Assembly (NCBI RefSeq): GCF_024494725.1
Contig: NZ_JANHDK010000002.1
Coordinates: 186,001-250,000 of the forward strand
Reading direction: 5' to 3'
Length of the DNA: 64,000 nucleotides
Source: Haloplanus ruber
GTDB lineage: Archaea > Halobacteriota > Halobacteria > Halobacteriales > Haloferacaceae
Below the pieces are notes generated by a model that saw nothing but the letters and a program-made list of their open reading frames with translations, was not told the origin of the DNA and did no database searches. A program made the translations under genes and the position numbers. Positions 34,049 to 42,731 of the stretch are shown piece by piece. The stretch's first letter is position 1. Each line of letters begins with the position of its first letter.

Positions 34049-35836
34049 TCACTCGCCCCACACGTCCGACAGCGGGTGGTCGTCGCCGCCGTCGCTCGAT
34101 TCGGACCCGCCGGACGCCGTTCCGGATGGGGGCGCGGTCCGGCCGCCGCTCTGTGTTCCGGGCGTCGTGTCCGTGCCGTCGAGCGCCGCTGCGGGGTCGA
34201 ACGCCGGGAGAGTCGGCCGTCGCATCCGATCCACGGCGTCGGCGAACCAAGACGGGGTGTCGCTCCGGGCGCGTTCGAAGAGGTCGAGGAGGCTCGAATC
34301 CGCGAGGTAGGTGGCGCCGTGGTCGTCGGGCGCCCGCACGATCCGTCCCGCGGCCTGGATCACCGTCCGGAGGGCGACCCGGTAGTACCACGCCCACTGT
34401 CCGTCCTCCAGGCGACGGGCCACCCGTGAGTCAGCGGTGTTGAGGTAGGGGGCCTTACAGAGCACCTGCCAGCGGGCCAGGTCACCGCGCAGGTCCAGCG
34501 CCTCCTCCATCTTCACTGAGAGGAAGACATCGGGGGTGTCGACGGCTTGCCAGTCCGCGAGCGCTTGGTCGCGGTTCGCCCGGTCGTGGGTGCGGAGGCG
34601 GGCGTCGACCCCGAAGTCCGACAGGTGGTCGGCCAGTCGGTCCTGGATCGCGTAGGAGTGACAGTGGACGAGGCCCTTCTCGTCCGGGTGGCGCGCCATG
34701 AGCCGAACCAGCAGACGGGCCACGTCGGGCAGCGTCTCGTCGCGGTGTTCGTAGGTCATCTTTCCCTGGGTCACGTCGTAGAGCGGGCGATGCTCCAAGG
34801 GGAAGGTGTGTGGAACGTCGACCAGTGCGACGTTCGAGGGATCGAGACCGACGCCGCGGCAGAAGGCCGCCTTATCCAGGATGGTCGCCGAGAGGAGGGC
34901 GAACTTGGTTCCGCGGTCCCAGACGGTGTGATGGAGGTATCGCCCGGGGTCGAGTGGTTTGATCGTGATGGCGCTCTCCTCACCGTCGGGCTGGTCGACG
35001 ACCCAGGTGGTCGCGCTGGTCGGGTCGCGGTAGTCGGAGACGAACCACTGAAGATCGGAGCGGAGGTCCTGTAACCGGTCGCGGCGGGCGGCCTCGCCCG
35101 GTGTCAGCTCCGACGACGTGGTCAGCTCCGTGGCAGCGCGTTCACAGACGCCAGCGAGCGTCTCGGCAAAGCGGGCCGTCCGGTCGAGCGGGTCGGCGGC
35201 GCCGTCCACATCGGGCACGCCCACCTCGTCCCAGACCGGGACGGTGTCGGGCCGGAGGTCGACGGTGGCGTACATCTCCGCCCACTCTGCGAGGCCGTGG
35301 GCCTCGTCGATCACCACCACGTCACGGGTGCCGAACACCTCCGAGCCGGCGGTCTGCATGAAGTAGGCGAGTGTCATCGCCGCGATAGACCGGTTGGAGG
35401 CGATGGCGCGGTCGGCGTAGTAGGGACACCGGTGTTGTACCGTGCAGTCGTAGCCCGACTCCCGGGCACAGGGCGCGCGGTCGACGGGCGTCGTCGTCTC
35501 GTCGGGGAGGATGCAGGTGTAGTTGCCTTTCCCCCGGATCACGTTGAGGTCGTCGAGCAAGTCGTCGGCGGCCACGTCGTCGAGCTGTGACACCTGGGGC
35601 GTGGTGTAGTATGCGCCGGTCGGCTCGGCGGGGTCGGCTTCGGCGGGCGTCCGGGCCGCTCCGGCGACGGCGCGGGCGAGCAGCGACTTCCCGCTCCCGG
35701 TGGGTGCGCGCACGAGTACCACGTCGTTGCCCGCGGCGAAAGCCGAGCGGATGTCCGCCAAGGCCTCGCGCTGGTTGCCACGGAACGACGGGGCCGGAAA
35801 CGAAGGCGGGATGCGCTCGGGGTCCACGGTGGCCAC
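34049..35836 (-). CDS. DinG/XPD-like ATP-dependent DNA helicase
   Basis: A 595-residue superfamily 2 helicase. Q-motif-like RGNQREALADI, Walker A VRAPTGSGKSLLARA, the DEAH box in VVVIDEAHGLAEW, and C-terminal motif VI QAAGRIVRAPDDHG are present. Four cysteines between motifs I and II (YTCIL, APCARESGYDC, HRCPY) fit the [4Fe-4S] domain of XPD/DinG helicases, which unwind 5'-to-3'. A Ser/Gly-rich acidic tail ends the protein. It likely acts in repair of replication-blocking structures. No neighbour suggests a specific pathway. Confidence 0.88.
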   Translation of the reverse strand: MATVDPERIPPSFPAPSFRGNQREALADIRSAFAAGNDVVLVRAPTGSGKSLLARAVAGAARTPAEADPAEPTGAYYTTPQVSQLDDVAADDLLDDLNVIRGKGNYTCILPDETTTPVDRAPCARESGYDCTVQHRCPYYADRAIASNRSIAAMTLAYFMQTAGSEVFGTRDVVVIDEAHGLAEWAEMYATVDLRPDTVPVWDEVGVPDVDGAADPLDRTARFAETLAGVCERAATELTTSSELTPGEAARRDRLQDLRSDLQWFVSDYRDPTSATTWVVDQPDGEESAITIKPLDPGRYLHHTVWDRGTKFALLSATILDKAAFCRGVGLDPSNVALVDVPHTFPLEHRPLYDVTQGKMTYEHRDETLPDVARLLVRLMARHPDEKGLVHCHSYAIQDRLADHLSDFGVDARLRTHDRANRDQALADWQAVDTPDVFLSVKMEEALDLRGDLARWQVLCKAPYLNTADSRVARRLEDGQWAWYYRVALRTVIQAAGRIVRAPDDHGATYLADSSLLDLFERARSDTPSWFADAVDRMRRPTLPAFDPAAALDGTDTTPGTQSGGRTAPPSGTASGGSESSDGGDDHPLSDVWGE

Positions 35837-35875
35837 AGCCGGGCGCCGCAGGTAATACTGTCGAACGTCGGCGGG

Positions 35876-36085
35876 CTAGTCGGACAGTGCCGCCACGTCG
35901 TCAGCGGTCACCTCACGGTCGTCCGGGAGGCGTTCGATGCAGTCGAAACAGAGGAAGTGTTCGGTGCCGTCCGCGAGTTCGAGTGTGACGCCGCCGGTGG
36001 TCTCGGCCTCGAACGTCCAGAAGTTCCCGGCGCCGCCCGCGACGGGGACGTCCGCCCCACAGCCGTCACAGGGATCGGAGCTCAT
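35876..36085 (-). CDS. Small zinc-binding DUF7561-like protein
   Basis: A 69-residue protein, MSSDPCDGCGADVPVAGG then FWTFEAETTGGVTLELADGTEHFLCFDCIERLP. Two CxxC pairs (CDGC and CFDC), about 40 residues apart, make a zinc ribbon around a beta sheet. It matches a haloarchaeal family annotated DUF7561; function unknown. Confidence 0.72.
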   Translation of the reverse strand: MSSDPCDGCGADVPVAGGAGNFWTFEAETTGGVTLELADGTEHFLCFDCIERLPDDREVTADDVAALSD

Positions 36086-36214
36086 ACTCGGAGGACGGGC
36101 CGGGACGGCAAAGCCCTATGGATCAGCGCCCGTCGTCGGGGTGGCTCGGTTACTGCCACCGCCGTCGCGACGGCGTCGACGACAGCGATGGGTCTGCTGG
36201 GGCGAGCCGAAGAG

Positions 36215-36385
36215 TCACTCGCCCTGGAGTTGCTTGAACTGATCGAGGAGCGCTTCGGTGGAATCACCGGACTCGTACGAGAGGGTCCCTCGGAACTCCG
36301 ACCGGTCGTCGTCGGAGAGGTCGACCTGCCCCGTCTTCTGCGCGCGACGCTCGTGTTCGGCCTCGTCATAGGCACCCATTGACAT
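36215..36385 (-). CDS. DUF5786 family small acidic protein
   Basis: A 56-residue protein, MSMGAYDEAEHERRAQ, with a conserved C-terminal DSTEALLDQFKQLQGE. This pattern is that of the haloarchaeal DUF5786 family. Function unknown. It starts at the ATG at 36385; an ATG two codons later (36379) is also possible. It is divergent from the DUF5784 gene, with about 100 bp between. Confidence 0.75.
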   Translation of the reverse strand: MSMGAYDEAEHERRAQKTGQVDLSDDDRSEFRGTLSYESGDSTEALLDQFKQLQGE

Positions 36386-36483
36386 GGTAGATGCTGACTT
36401 GGACACGTCCAGATATATATGTAACGGACGATCCGGGGGAAGCGACGCGGAACGCGTAAATCGTCCGGGGACGTAGCGTCCCC

Positions 36484-37485
36484 GTGGCACGACCTCTTCG
36501 TTTTCGACACGCTCCCGGCCGCTGGACGGACGGCCGCGTCCGCGCCGAGGTGTTCGAACCGCTGGACGGCAACCTGGGTGCGACGAGTCGCCGCCCCTGG
36601 TTCAAACCCCCCGAGGGCTACGAAGCCCGGCGGTTCGACGTGGACAACGGCGACACTGCGCTTTTCTGCTGGAACGACGACGGCGCCTACTGGCTCGGCA
36701 ACACGGAAACGCCGTCGAGCCTCTGGCGCACCGAGAAGTACGGCTTTACCGAGGTGCCGTCGGGCGTCGCCGACTGGGCAGAGCGTGAACTCCGGGCGGA
36801 GCTACACGAGCAGTCGCCGTGGCTCGAACCCTATCCCCATCTCTCGTGGTTTTTCCTTCCCGTGTTCCTCTCGAAGGACGGCCGGTGGACGACCCGCGAG
36901 TTCTTCGACGAACACGCGGCGGGGTTTCCCGACGCCGACCGCGACGACGCGCTGGGCTTCTACGAACGGTTCCTGTCGACGGGCGTCCTCGACGAGGACC
37001 GCGAGACGATGGCGGGCAAACTCGGCACCTCGGAACACCTGGATCTGACGCGTATGGCGGCGACCATGGGTGAGTTTCACGCCGCGAAGCTACTCGTCGA
37101 CGCCGGCTACGAGCCTCGACCGGAAATCGAAGTGACGACGGGCCACTCCATCGACTTCCAGGCCCGAACCGACGAGGGTGAACAGCCGCTGGTCGAGGTG
37201 ACACGGCCGTTGCCGCCGAACCAGCGCTCGGCGGGAACCCCCGCCGCCGCCGTTCGGGACACCGCGAAGACGAAGACGAACGGACAGCTGTCGGCACACG
37301 CCGGCGGCGTCGTGTTGTTCGTCGACTGCTCGTCGTTCCCCGATGACGACTGGCTGGCGGTCAGCCAAGCGCGGCCGGACGTGGGACACCGCCCGGCGGT
37401 TGTCTACCGGACGCGACCCGACGGACGGACGACAGGCTATACGAAGGGATCGGTACCGCTAGAATTGGAGTCGGTCTTCGACTAG
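36484..37485 (+). CDS. DUF5784 family protein, possible restriction-endonuclease-like fold
   Basis: A 333-residue haloarchaeal protein starting at GTG (MARPLRFRHAPGRWTDGRV). The central YWLGNTETPSSLWRTEKYGF and the FHAAKLLVDAGYEPRPEIEVTTGHSIDFQA region match DUF5784. In the C-terminal third, E-x-V-TTGHSIDF followed by PLVEVTRPLPP recalls the D...E-x-K pattern of PD-(D/E)xK nucleases, but the expected lysine is a threonine. Function unknown. Its stop overlaps the convergent DUF5789-like gene by 4 bp. Confidence 0.78.
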   Translation: MARPLRFRHAPGRWTDGRVRAEVFEPLDGNLGATSRRPWFKPPEGYEARRFDVDNGDTALFCWNDDGAYWLGNTETPSSLWRTEKYGFTEVPSGVADWAERELRAELHEQSPWLEPYPHLSWFFLPVFLSKDGRWTTREFFDEHAAGFPDADRDDALGFYERFLSTGVLDEDRETMAGKLGTSEHLDLTRMAATMGEFHAAKLLVDAGYEPRPEIEVTTGHSIDFQARTDEGEQPLVEVTRPLPPNQRSAGTPAAAVRDTAKTKTNGQLSAHAGGVVLFVDCSSFPDDDWLAVSQARPDVGHRPAVVYRTRPDGRTTGYTKGSVPLELESVFD

Positions 37486-37766
37486 AGCGACAGCGGCGTC
37501 GGTCCCGACTCGCCGAGCGCCGTCGGGTCTCGGTCGCTGTAGAAGCGTCGGCCGATGGCCTTGTGTCCGACCGCCGAGCGAACCGAGAGGCGGACCTCCT
37601 CGGGCGTGGTGAACTCCTCGGTCGCCAGTCGGTCGAGCACCTCGCCGACCTGCTCGGTTCCGCGCTGGAGTTCGAGTTCGTGGTCGCCGTGTTCGGCGAT
37701 GATCTCGTCGGTGGTTGTGGGGAATTCGAGGGCGTCGATCATTTCGCCAGTGCCGTTGAACTTCAT
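37482..37766 (-). CDS. DUF5789 family protein
   Basis: A 94-residue protein, MKFNGTGEMIDALEFPTTTDE, ending VGHKAIGRRFYSDRDPTALGESGPTPLSL in shorter pieces. The ELELQRGTEQVGEVLDRL and the GHKAIGRRFYSDRDPT segments are the DUF5789 signature. It is presumed a small nucleic-acid- or protein-binding protein; function unknown. I use the ATG at 37766, the preceding in-frame codon being TTG. Confidence 0.75.
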   Translation of the reverse strand: MKFNGTGEMIDALEFPTTTDEIIAEHGDHELELQRGTEQVGEVLDRLATEEFTTPEEVRLSVRSAVGHKAIGRRFYSDRDPTALGESGPTPLSL

Positions 37767-37923
37767 CAACAGAGTGGAGACACCGGAGAACTATAATGGT
37801 TTTCCATGCACGACCTTAGAGAGAGACAAGTCTTTAATCATCCTTAATTGTCGATCAGTGACGTGTGTGGGAGTGTCATGCTACCGTCGCAAGGCCTATC
37901 GGCGGGGCTGGCAAGGAGAAGGT

Positions 37924-38715
37924 ATGGACGTGGTCGCCGATCTGCACGTACACACGCCCGTCTCCGACGGGCGACTGTCTCTCGATGCTCTCCCGTCTGC
38001 GGCGCGTGCGGCGGGCGTCGAGACGGTTGCGATCACCGACCACGACCGCCTCCACCCGGACCTCGATGCCCCCGTGACCGTCCGCGACGGAATCACGGTG
38101 ATCCGGGGGATCGAACTCCAGGTGGAGACGGCGACGGGGCGGATCGACCTGCTCGGCTACGGGGTCGAGGAGACGGCGGCGCTGCGGGCGGAGTTGGATC
38201 GCCTCCAACGCGACCGGATCGAGCGCGCCCGCCGGATGACGGCGCGGGTCGAAGAGCACCTCGGCGTCGACCTAGACGTGGCGTTCGAACCCGGCGTCGG
38301 GCGCCCACACGTCGCCCGGGCGGTTGCGGAGAGCGACGCCGACTGCGACTACGCGGGCGCGTTCGAGCGACTCATCGGCGACGACGGCCCCTGTTATCTC
38401 CCCCGCAAGGTGCCACCGGTCGACCGCGCTCTCTCCCTGCTGACCGCGGCCTGTCCGGTCGTCTCGCTGGCCCATCCGTTTCGGTACGCCGACCCGGCGG
38501 CCGCGCTCGAACTCGCGCCCGAACTCGACGCAATCGAGCGGTACTATCCGTACGATCATCGGGTCGAGACGGAGCGTCTCGACGCGGTGATAGCGCGCCA
38601 CGACCTGCTGGCGACCGGGGGGAGTGACGCCCACGACGACCGACTGGGTCGCGCTGGCCTCGATACCGCCGCGGCCGCCCGGATCACGTCGTGTCTGCCG
38701 GATTCGCAGGCTTAA
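37924..38715 (+). CDS. PHP-domain phosphoesterase
   Basis: A 263-residue metal-dependent phosphoesterase. It starts MDVVADLHVHTPVSDGRLSLD with the HxH metal ligands, followed by VAITDHDRLHPD, GIELQVET, VVSLAHPFRY and the final TGGSDAHDDRLG, the four PHP motifs. Relatives hydrolyse histidinol phosphate, 5'-3' oligonucleotides or cyclic phosphates (RNase AM/TrpH-like). The substrate here cannot be told. The start follows AAGGT at a spacing suited to a Shine-Dalgarno. Confidence 0.9.
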   Translation: MDVVADLHVHTPVSDGRLSLDALPSAARAAGVETVAITDHDRLHPDLDAPVTVRDGITVIRGIELQVETATGRIDLLGYGVEETAALRAELDRLQRDRIERARRMTARVEEHLGVDLDVAFEPGVGRPHVARAVAESDADCDYAGAFERLIGDDGPCYLPRKVPPVDRALSLLTAACPVVSLAHPFRYADPAAALELAPELDAIERYYPYDHRVETERLDAVIARHDLLATGGSDAHDDRLGRAGLDTAAAARITSCLPDSQA

Positions 38716-38740
38716 ACCGGCGGGAGTCCCTACCCTGGGT

Positions 38741-38905
38741 ATGAAGTGCCACTACTGTGATCGCGAGGCCGCCTACGCGGCAGAGAAGGAGGGTATTCGC
38801 GTCGGCCTCTGCGAGAATCACTTTCGCGAGCGGTTGGAGGAGCTCGCGGAGTCCGACGACCTTGCCGCACTCCGCGAACGGATCGACATCGACCGCACCG
38901 AGTAG
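38741..38905 (+). CDS. Small zinc-finger protein (DUF6757-like)
   Basis: A 54-residue protein, MKCHYCDREAAYAAEKEG then VGLCENHFRERLEELAES. One CxxC and a CxxxH form a zinc-binding pair. It resembles a haloarchaeal microprotein family annotated DUF6757. A TATA-like GGCTTAAACC lies about 25-33 bp upstream. Function unknown. Confidence 0.75.
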   Translation: MKCHYCDREAAYAAEKEGIRVGLCENHFRERLEELAESDDLAALRERIDIDRTE

Positions 38906-38977
38906 TCTTTCTCGCGTCCCGCACCGGCCCCACTGGTCCCCCCGTCCCCGCGCATGGAATCGCCGGCGCGAGGCGTC

Positions 38978-39502
38978 TCACAACACCGTCCCGAACCAGA
39001 GGTAGAGTCCGGCCAGTATCGCCTCGAAGGAGAGGGTGCCGAGCGCCGAGAGGAGCACGAACCGTCGGTCGTCCATTCCGGCGAGGCCGGCGGGCACCGT
39101 CACCATGCCCCGCGTGAACAGGAGGGTGTTACTCACGGGGACGACCACCGGTCCCCACCGGTCGAACCAGCCCTCGAAGCGGGCGAGCGTGTCGTCACTG
39201 ACGCGGAACCACCGGGAGCCGAGGAGCCGTTCCCGCCCGACCCGCTTGGCCAGCGTGAACAGGGCGAACTGCCCCACCGTCGCGCCGGCGACAGCGACGC
39301 CGACGACGACGGCAGCCGTCCCCACGGACCCTCCGAGAAGCGCGAGGGCGCCGGGAACGACGAGTTCGCTCGGGACGACGTAGAGCAACATCGCCCCTTC
39401 GAGGACGAACACGCCGAACAGAACCAGCAGGCCGTAGTCGGCGGCGAGCAACTCGCGGAGGGCATCGGGGAGTTGCGCGATCTGAAGCGGCGACGCGAAC
39501 AC
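38978..39502 (-). CDS. DedA/SNARE-associated family membrane protein
   Basis: A 174-residue protein with about four membrane spans (for example GLLVLFGVFVLEGAMLLYVV and AVVVGVAVAGATVGQFALFTL). The VVPSELVVPGALALLGG and FTRGMVTVPAGLAGMDDRRF segments are the DedA (VTT domain) signatures with the conserved Arg. Family members act in lipid scrambling or proton-coupled envelope maintenance. The gene is somewhat short for the family. Confidence 0.85.
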   Translation of the reverse strand: MFASPLQIAQLPDALRELLAADYGLLVLFGVFVLEGAMLLYVVPSELVVPGALALLGGSVGTAAVVVGVAVAGATVGQFALFTLAKRVGRERLLGSRWFRVSDDTLARFEGWFDRWGPVVVPVSNTLLFTRGMVTVPAGLAGMDDRRFVLLSALGTLSFEAILAGLYLWFGTVL

Positions 39503-39596
39503 ACCTCGCCTTGGGCCACCGAGAGACTAATCGGTTGCGTCTCCGCCGTGGGCGTGAGGCCAGCGGGTTCGCCCGCGAGTACGCGGGAACGACGGG

Positions 39597-39604
39597 GTTT
39601 TTGA
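39597..39604 (+). promoter_or_regulatory. TATA-like box of hemB
   Basis: GTTTTTGA, 22-29 bp before the hemB ATG at 39626. By eye. Confidence 0.35.
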
Positions 39605-39625
39605 CGTCCCGGACGAGGTGCCGGT

Positions 39626-40615
39626 ATGGACCAGACAGACCGCCCGCGGCGACTCCGCCGGGACGGCGTCCGCTCGCTGGTCAGCGAGACCCACCTTCGC
39701 GCAACCGACCTGGTGGCCCCCGTGTTCGTCGACGCGACGACCGACGAACGGGTGCCCATCGAGTCGATGCCCGGCCACGAACGGGTCCCCGTCGACGAGG
39801 CAGTCGCCCGCGTCGAGGAGGTGTTGGCGACGGGTGTCGAGGCCGTCATGCTCTTTGGCATCCCGGAGTCGAAGGATCACGAAGGCTCGCGCGCTTGGGC
39901 ATCGGACGGCGTCGTCCAGCGGGCGACCCGCGCCATCACCGACGCGACGGACGCGACGGTGGTTACCGACGTATGTCTCTGTGAGTACACCGACCACGGC
40001 CACTGTGGGGTGCTGGAGGCCGACGCCCGCGACGATCCGACCCTGACCGTCGACAACGACGCGACCCTGGACCTGCTGGCACGGACAGCCGTCTCTCACG
40101 CCGAAGCAGGGGCGGAGATGGTCGCGCCGTCGAGCATGACCGACGGGATGGTCGGCGCCATCCGAACGGCGCTCGACGACGCCGGCTTCAGCGACGTGGC
40201 GATCATGTCCTACGCGGCCAAATACGAGAGCGCCTTCTACGGTCCCTTCCGCGACGCCGCCGATGGCGCCCCCGCCTTCGGTGACCGGCGGCATTACCAG
40301 ATGGACCCCGCGAACACGCGGGAGGCGCTTCGCGAGGTGCACCTAGATGTCGAACAGGGCGCGGACGTGCTGATGGTGAAACCGGGTCTCCCCTACCTCG
40401 ACGTGGTGAACGCCGTCCGGCGCGAGTTCGACCGGCCCGTCGCCGCCTACAACGTCAGCGGCGAGTACGCGATGCTTCACGCCGCCGCTGAAAAGGGATG
40501 GCTCGACCTAGACGCCGTCGCCCGGGAGTCGCTGCTCTCGCTCAAGCGTGCGGGGGCCGATCTGATCGTGACGTACTTCGCCGAGGACGTCGCGCCCGAC
40601 TGCCGCGACGCGTAA
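39626..40615 (+). CDS. hemB: Porphobilinogen synthase (delta-aminolevulinate dehydratase)
   Basis: A 329-residue enzyme that condenses two 5-aminolevulinate molecules to porphobilinogen. The metal-binding Cys region LCEYTDHGHCG, the KYESAFYGPFR lysine segment, and the second Schiff-base lysine in DVLMVKPGLPYLD are present, plus the RRHYQMDP-like YQMDPANTREAL. It is the first pathway step after HemL, whose gene lies 2 kb downstream. The active-site cysteines indicate the zinc type. Confidence 0.96.
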   Translation: MDQTDRPRRLRRDGVRSLVSETHLRATDLVAPVFVDATTDERVPIESMPGHERVPVDEAVARVEEVLATGVEAVMLFGIPESKDHEGSRAWASDGVVQRATRAITDATDATVVTDVCLCEYTDHGHCGVLEADARDDPTLTVDNDATLDLLARTAVSHAEAGAEMVAPSSMTDGMVGAIRTALDDAGFSDVAIMSYAAKYESAFYGPFRDAADGAPAFGDRRHYQMDPANTREALREVHLDVEQGADVLMVKPGLPYLDVVNAVRREFDRPVAAYNVSGEYAMLHAAAEKGWLDLDAVARESLLSLKRAGADLIVTYFAEDVAPDCRDA

Positions 40616-40831
40616 CCGACCGGGCGAGACGAGTAGTTCGTTTTACACTACATACGTCAAAATATTCGCCGGTTCTCGTTTTGAGAGTGTACACCTTACG
40701 ACCTTATACACCCCTTATCTGCTATTAAACCGGACGAACATCCACGAAACCCCTGCTATATCTTCATTTGTAAACGCTAACCCTTATACTATGTCGTAAC
40801 AGTATCTTCTATCGCAATTCGGAGAACGAAC
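40616..40831. other. A/T-rich promoter region upstream of amt
   Basis: Between hemB and the micro-ORF in front of the ammonium transporter. It is clearly A/T-richer than the surroundings. A TATA-like CTTATACT lies at 40783-40790, about 42-50 bp before the micro-ORF ATG. A short inverted repeat (TCTC-GTTTT-GAGA, about 40674-40686) lies upstream, in a place where a nitrogen regulator could bind; no known motif is recognised. Confidence 0.4.
40783..40790 (+). promoter_or_regulatory. TATA-like box of the amt transcript
   Basis: CTTATACT, placed so that transcription would start about 20 nt before the micro-ORF ATG at 40832 and include its GGAG Shine-Dalgarno. Confidence 0.4.
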
Positions 40832-40912
40832 ATGGCACGGAAACCTCAAAACGCGAACGTCTGTCCAAGCACTGATCACGAAGCACCGTCCGCGGAGGAA
40901 GCCGAATGCTGA
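40832..40912 (+). CDS. Micro-ORF overlapping the amt start (possible coupling peptide)
   Basis: A 26-codon [21 protein letters not shown] then PSAEEAEC, stop TGA at 40910-40912. GGAG lies about 8 bp before its ATG (40821-40824), and its stop overlaps the amt ATG at 40906 (ATGCTGA). A GGAGG stretch inside its end would serve the amt start. Translation of the small ORF would deliver ribosomes to amt. Seen directly; function is inference. No homology recognised. Confidence 0.45.
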   Translation: MARKPQNANVCPSTDHEAPSAEEAEC

Positions 40913-42582
40913 CGCCGCTGCAGGTTGACCCCTCGGCGTTGGCGTCCGGCGTCAACAACGTCTGGGTGTTGACCGTCACCTTCCTGATTTTCTTCATGCA
41001 CGCTGGCTTCGCCATGCTGGAGGCGGGGCAGGTACGCTCGAAGAACGTCGCCAACCAGTTGACGAAGAACATGCTGACCTGGAGTATCGGCGTCATCGTC
41101 TACTTCCTGATCGGCGCCGCTGTCTCAGGGATGGTCGGCGGAGCTGCCAGTCCGTTCGGCTACATCGCCGGTGGCTCCGATGCGTGGATCGGCTGGCTGT
41201 TCGGCGCGGTGTTCGCCATGACGGCGGCGACCATCGTCAGCGGGGCCGTCGCCGGCCGCGCAAAGCTCCGTGCGTACGTCACGTACACGGTGTTGCTATC
41301 GGCGGTCATCTACCCCGTCGTGACGGGCCTGACGTGGGGGGGCGGCTACCTCTCGTCGGTGCTCGGCGTCGGGTTCAGTGATTTCGCGGGCGGCATGATC
41401 GTCCACGGAATGGGCGGCGTCGCCGGGCTCACGGCGGCGTGGGTCCTCGGCCCGCGGATGGATCGCTACAACGAAGACGGAAGCGCGAACGTCATCCCCG
41501 GTCACTCGATGACCTTCGCCGTACTGGGGACGCTCATCCTCTGTTTCGGCTGGTACGGCTTCAACGTCGGCACGGCGGCGACGGTGTTCGTCGTCGAGGA
41601 AGGCTCCGTCGCGCTGGGCTCGTTCGCCGAAACCGTCGGCCGCGTGGCGCTGACGACGACGCTCGCGATGGGTGCAGGCGCCATCGGGGCTGCCGGCGTC
41701 TCGCTGCTCCAGACGAAGAAAGTCGACACGCTGTACGTCGCCAACGGGATGCTCGCCGGTCTCGTCGGCATCACGAGCATCACCAACCTGTCGACGTGGT
41801 GGGGCGCCCTGCTGGTCGGCCTGCTGGCCGGCGGTCAGCTCCCCCTCGTCTTCAAATTCGTCGAGCGGAAGCTCAAGATCGACGACGTCTGTGCGGTCTA
41901 CCCCGTTCACGGGAGCGCCGGCGCTCTCGGTGCGGTGCTGCTGCCGTTCGTCTCCATCAACGGCTTCTCGACGCAGGTGCTGCTGGCACAGATCGTCAGC
42001 GTCACCGTCATCGGCGCCTGGACCATCGTCGCGACCGCGGTGGTGTTCGGTGCCCTGAAGGCCATCGGTCAGGCTCGCGTCGACCCCTCCCACGAGCGTG
42101 AGGGCCTTGACGTCGCCGAACACGGTGTCGACACCTACCCCGAGTTCGGCGACCAGCCCGACGCGGTGCCGGACGGCGGCGAGGACCTCCGGACCGACGG
42201 CGGCACGGAGATTCGGACCGACGGCGGCGAGGCCGAACGCGACATCAAGATGGTCACCGCCATCCTCCGCCCGGAGATGCTGGGCGACGTGAAACAGGCC
42301 ATCGCCGAGGTGGGCGCCCCCTCGATCACCGTGACGAACGTCTCCGGCCGCGGCTCCCAGCCCGCCAAGAAGGGCCAGTGGCGCGGCGAGGAGTACACCG
42401 TCGACCTCCACCAGAAGGTGAAAGTCGAGTGCGTGGTCGCGGACGTGCCCGCGGCGGACGTCGCGGAGGCGATCCGCGAGAGCGCGAACACGGGCGAACC
42501 CGGCGACGGCAAAATCTTCATCCTGCCCGTCGACAATGCGGTCCAGGTCCGGACCGGCAAGGAGGGTCCCGACGCGGTCTGA
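40906..42582 (+). CDS. amt: Ammonium transporter Amt fused to a P-II (GlnB/GlnK) domain
   Basis: A 558-residue fusion. Residues 1 to about 395 are the Amt channel, with about 11 spans, the [16 protein letters not shown] segment, the twin-His pore region (HGMGGVAG and [11 protein letters not shown]), and [10 protein letters not shown] linker rich in Asp/Gly follows (about 395-445), then a complete P-II domain from about residue 446 ([14 protein letters not shown]) to the end, with T-loop [19 protein letters not shown] containing the tyrosine, and [17 protein letters not shown] normally caps Amt in response to 2-oxoglutarate and ATP/ADP. Here the regulator is covalently attached. No separate glnK follows; hemL is next. 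Confidence 0.92.
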   Translation: MLTPLQVDPSALASGVNNVWVLTVTFLIFFMHAGFAMLEAGQVRSKNVANQLTKNMLTWSIGVIVYFLIGAAVSGMVGGAASPFGYIAGGSDAWIGWLFGAVFAMTAATIVSGAVAGRAKLRAYVTYTVLLSAVIYPVVTGLTWGGGYLSSVLGVGFSDFAGGMIVHGMGGVAGLTAAWVLGPRMDRYNEDGSANVIPGHSMTFAVLGTLILCFGWYGFNVGTAATVFVVEEGSVALGSFAETVGRVALTTTLAMGAGAIGAAGVSLLQTKKVDTLYVANGMLAGLVGITSITNLSTWWGALLVGLLAGGQLPLVFKFVERKLKIDDVCAVYPVHGSAGALGAVLLPFVSINGFSTQVLLAQIVSVTVIGAWTIVATAVVFGALKAIGQARVDPSHEREGLDVAEHGVDTYPEFGDQPDAVPDGGEDLRTDGGTEIRTDGGEAERDIKMVTAILRPEMLGDVKQAIAEVGAPSITVTNVSGRGSQPAKKGQWRGEEYTVDLHQKVKVECVVADVPAADVAEAIRESANTGEPGDGKIFILPVDNAVQVRTGKEGPDAV

Positions 42583-42731
42583 GATTTCGCGGCTGAACGC
42601 GACCCCGACTGCGACTATCTCGGCCCCGGCAGACGGTCTCCGTGGGTACAGTTCCGTCACCGAGGCCTCTGCGGCGAGCACCCCTTCTCCAACCCAGTAC
42701 ATTCTTTCCGCCGCCGTACACAGCGATAGGT

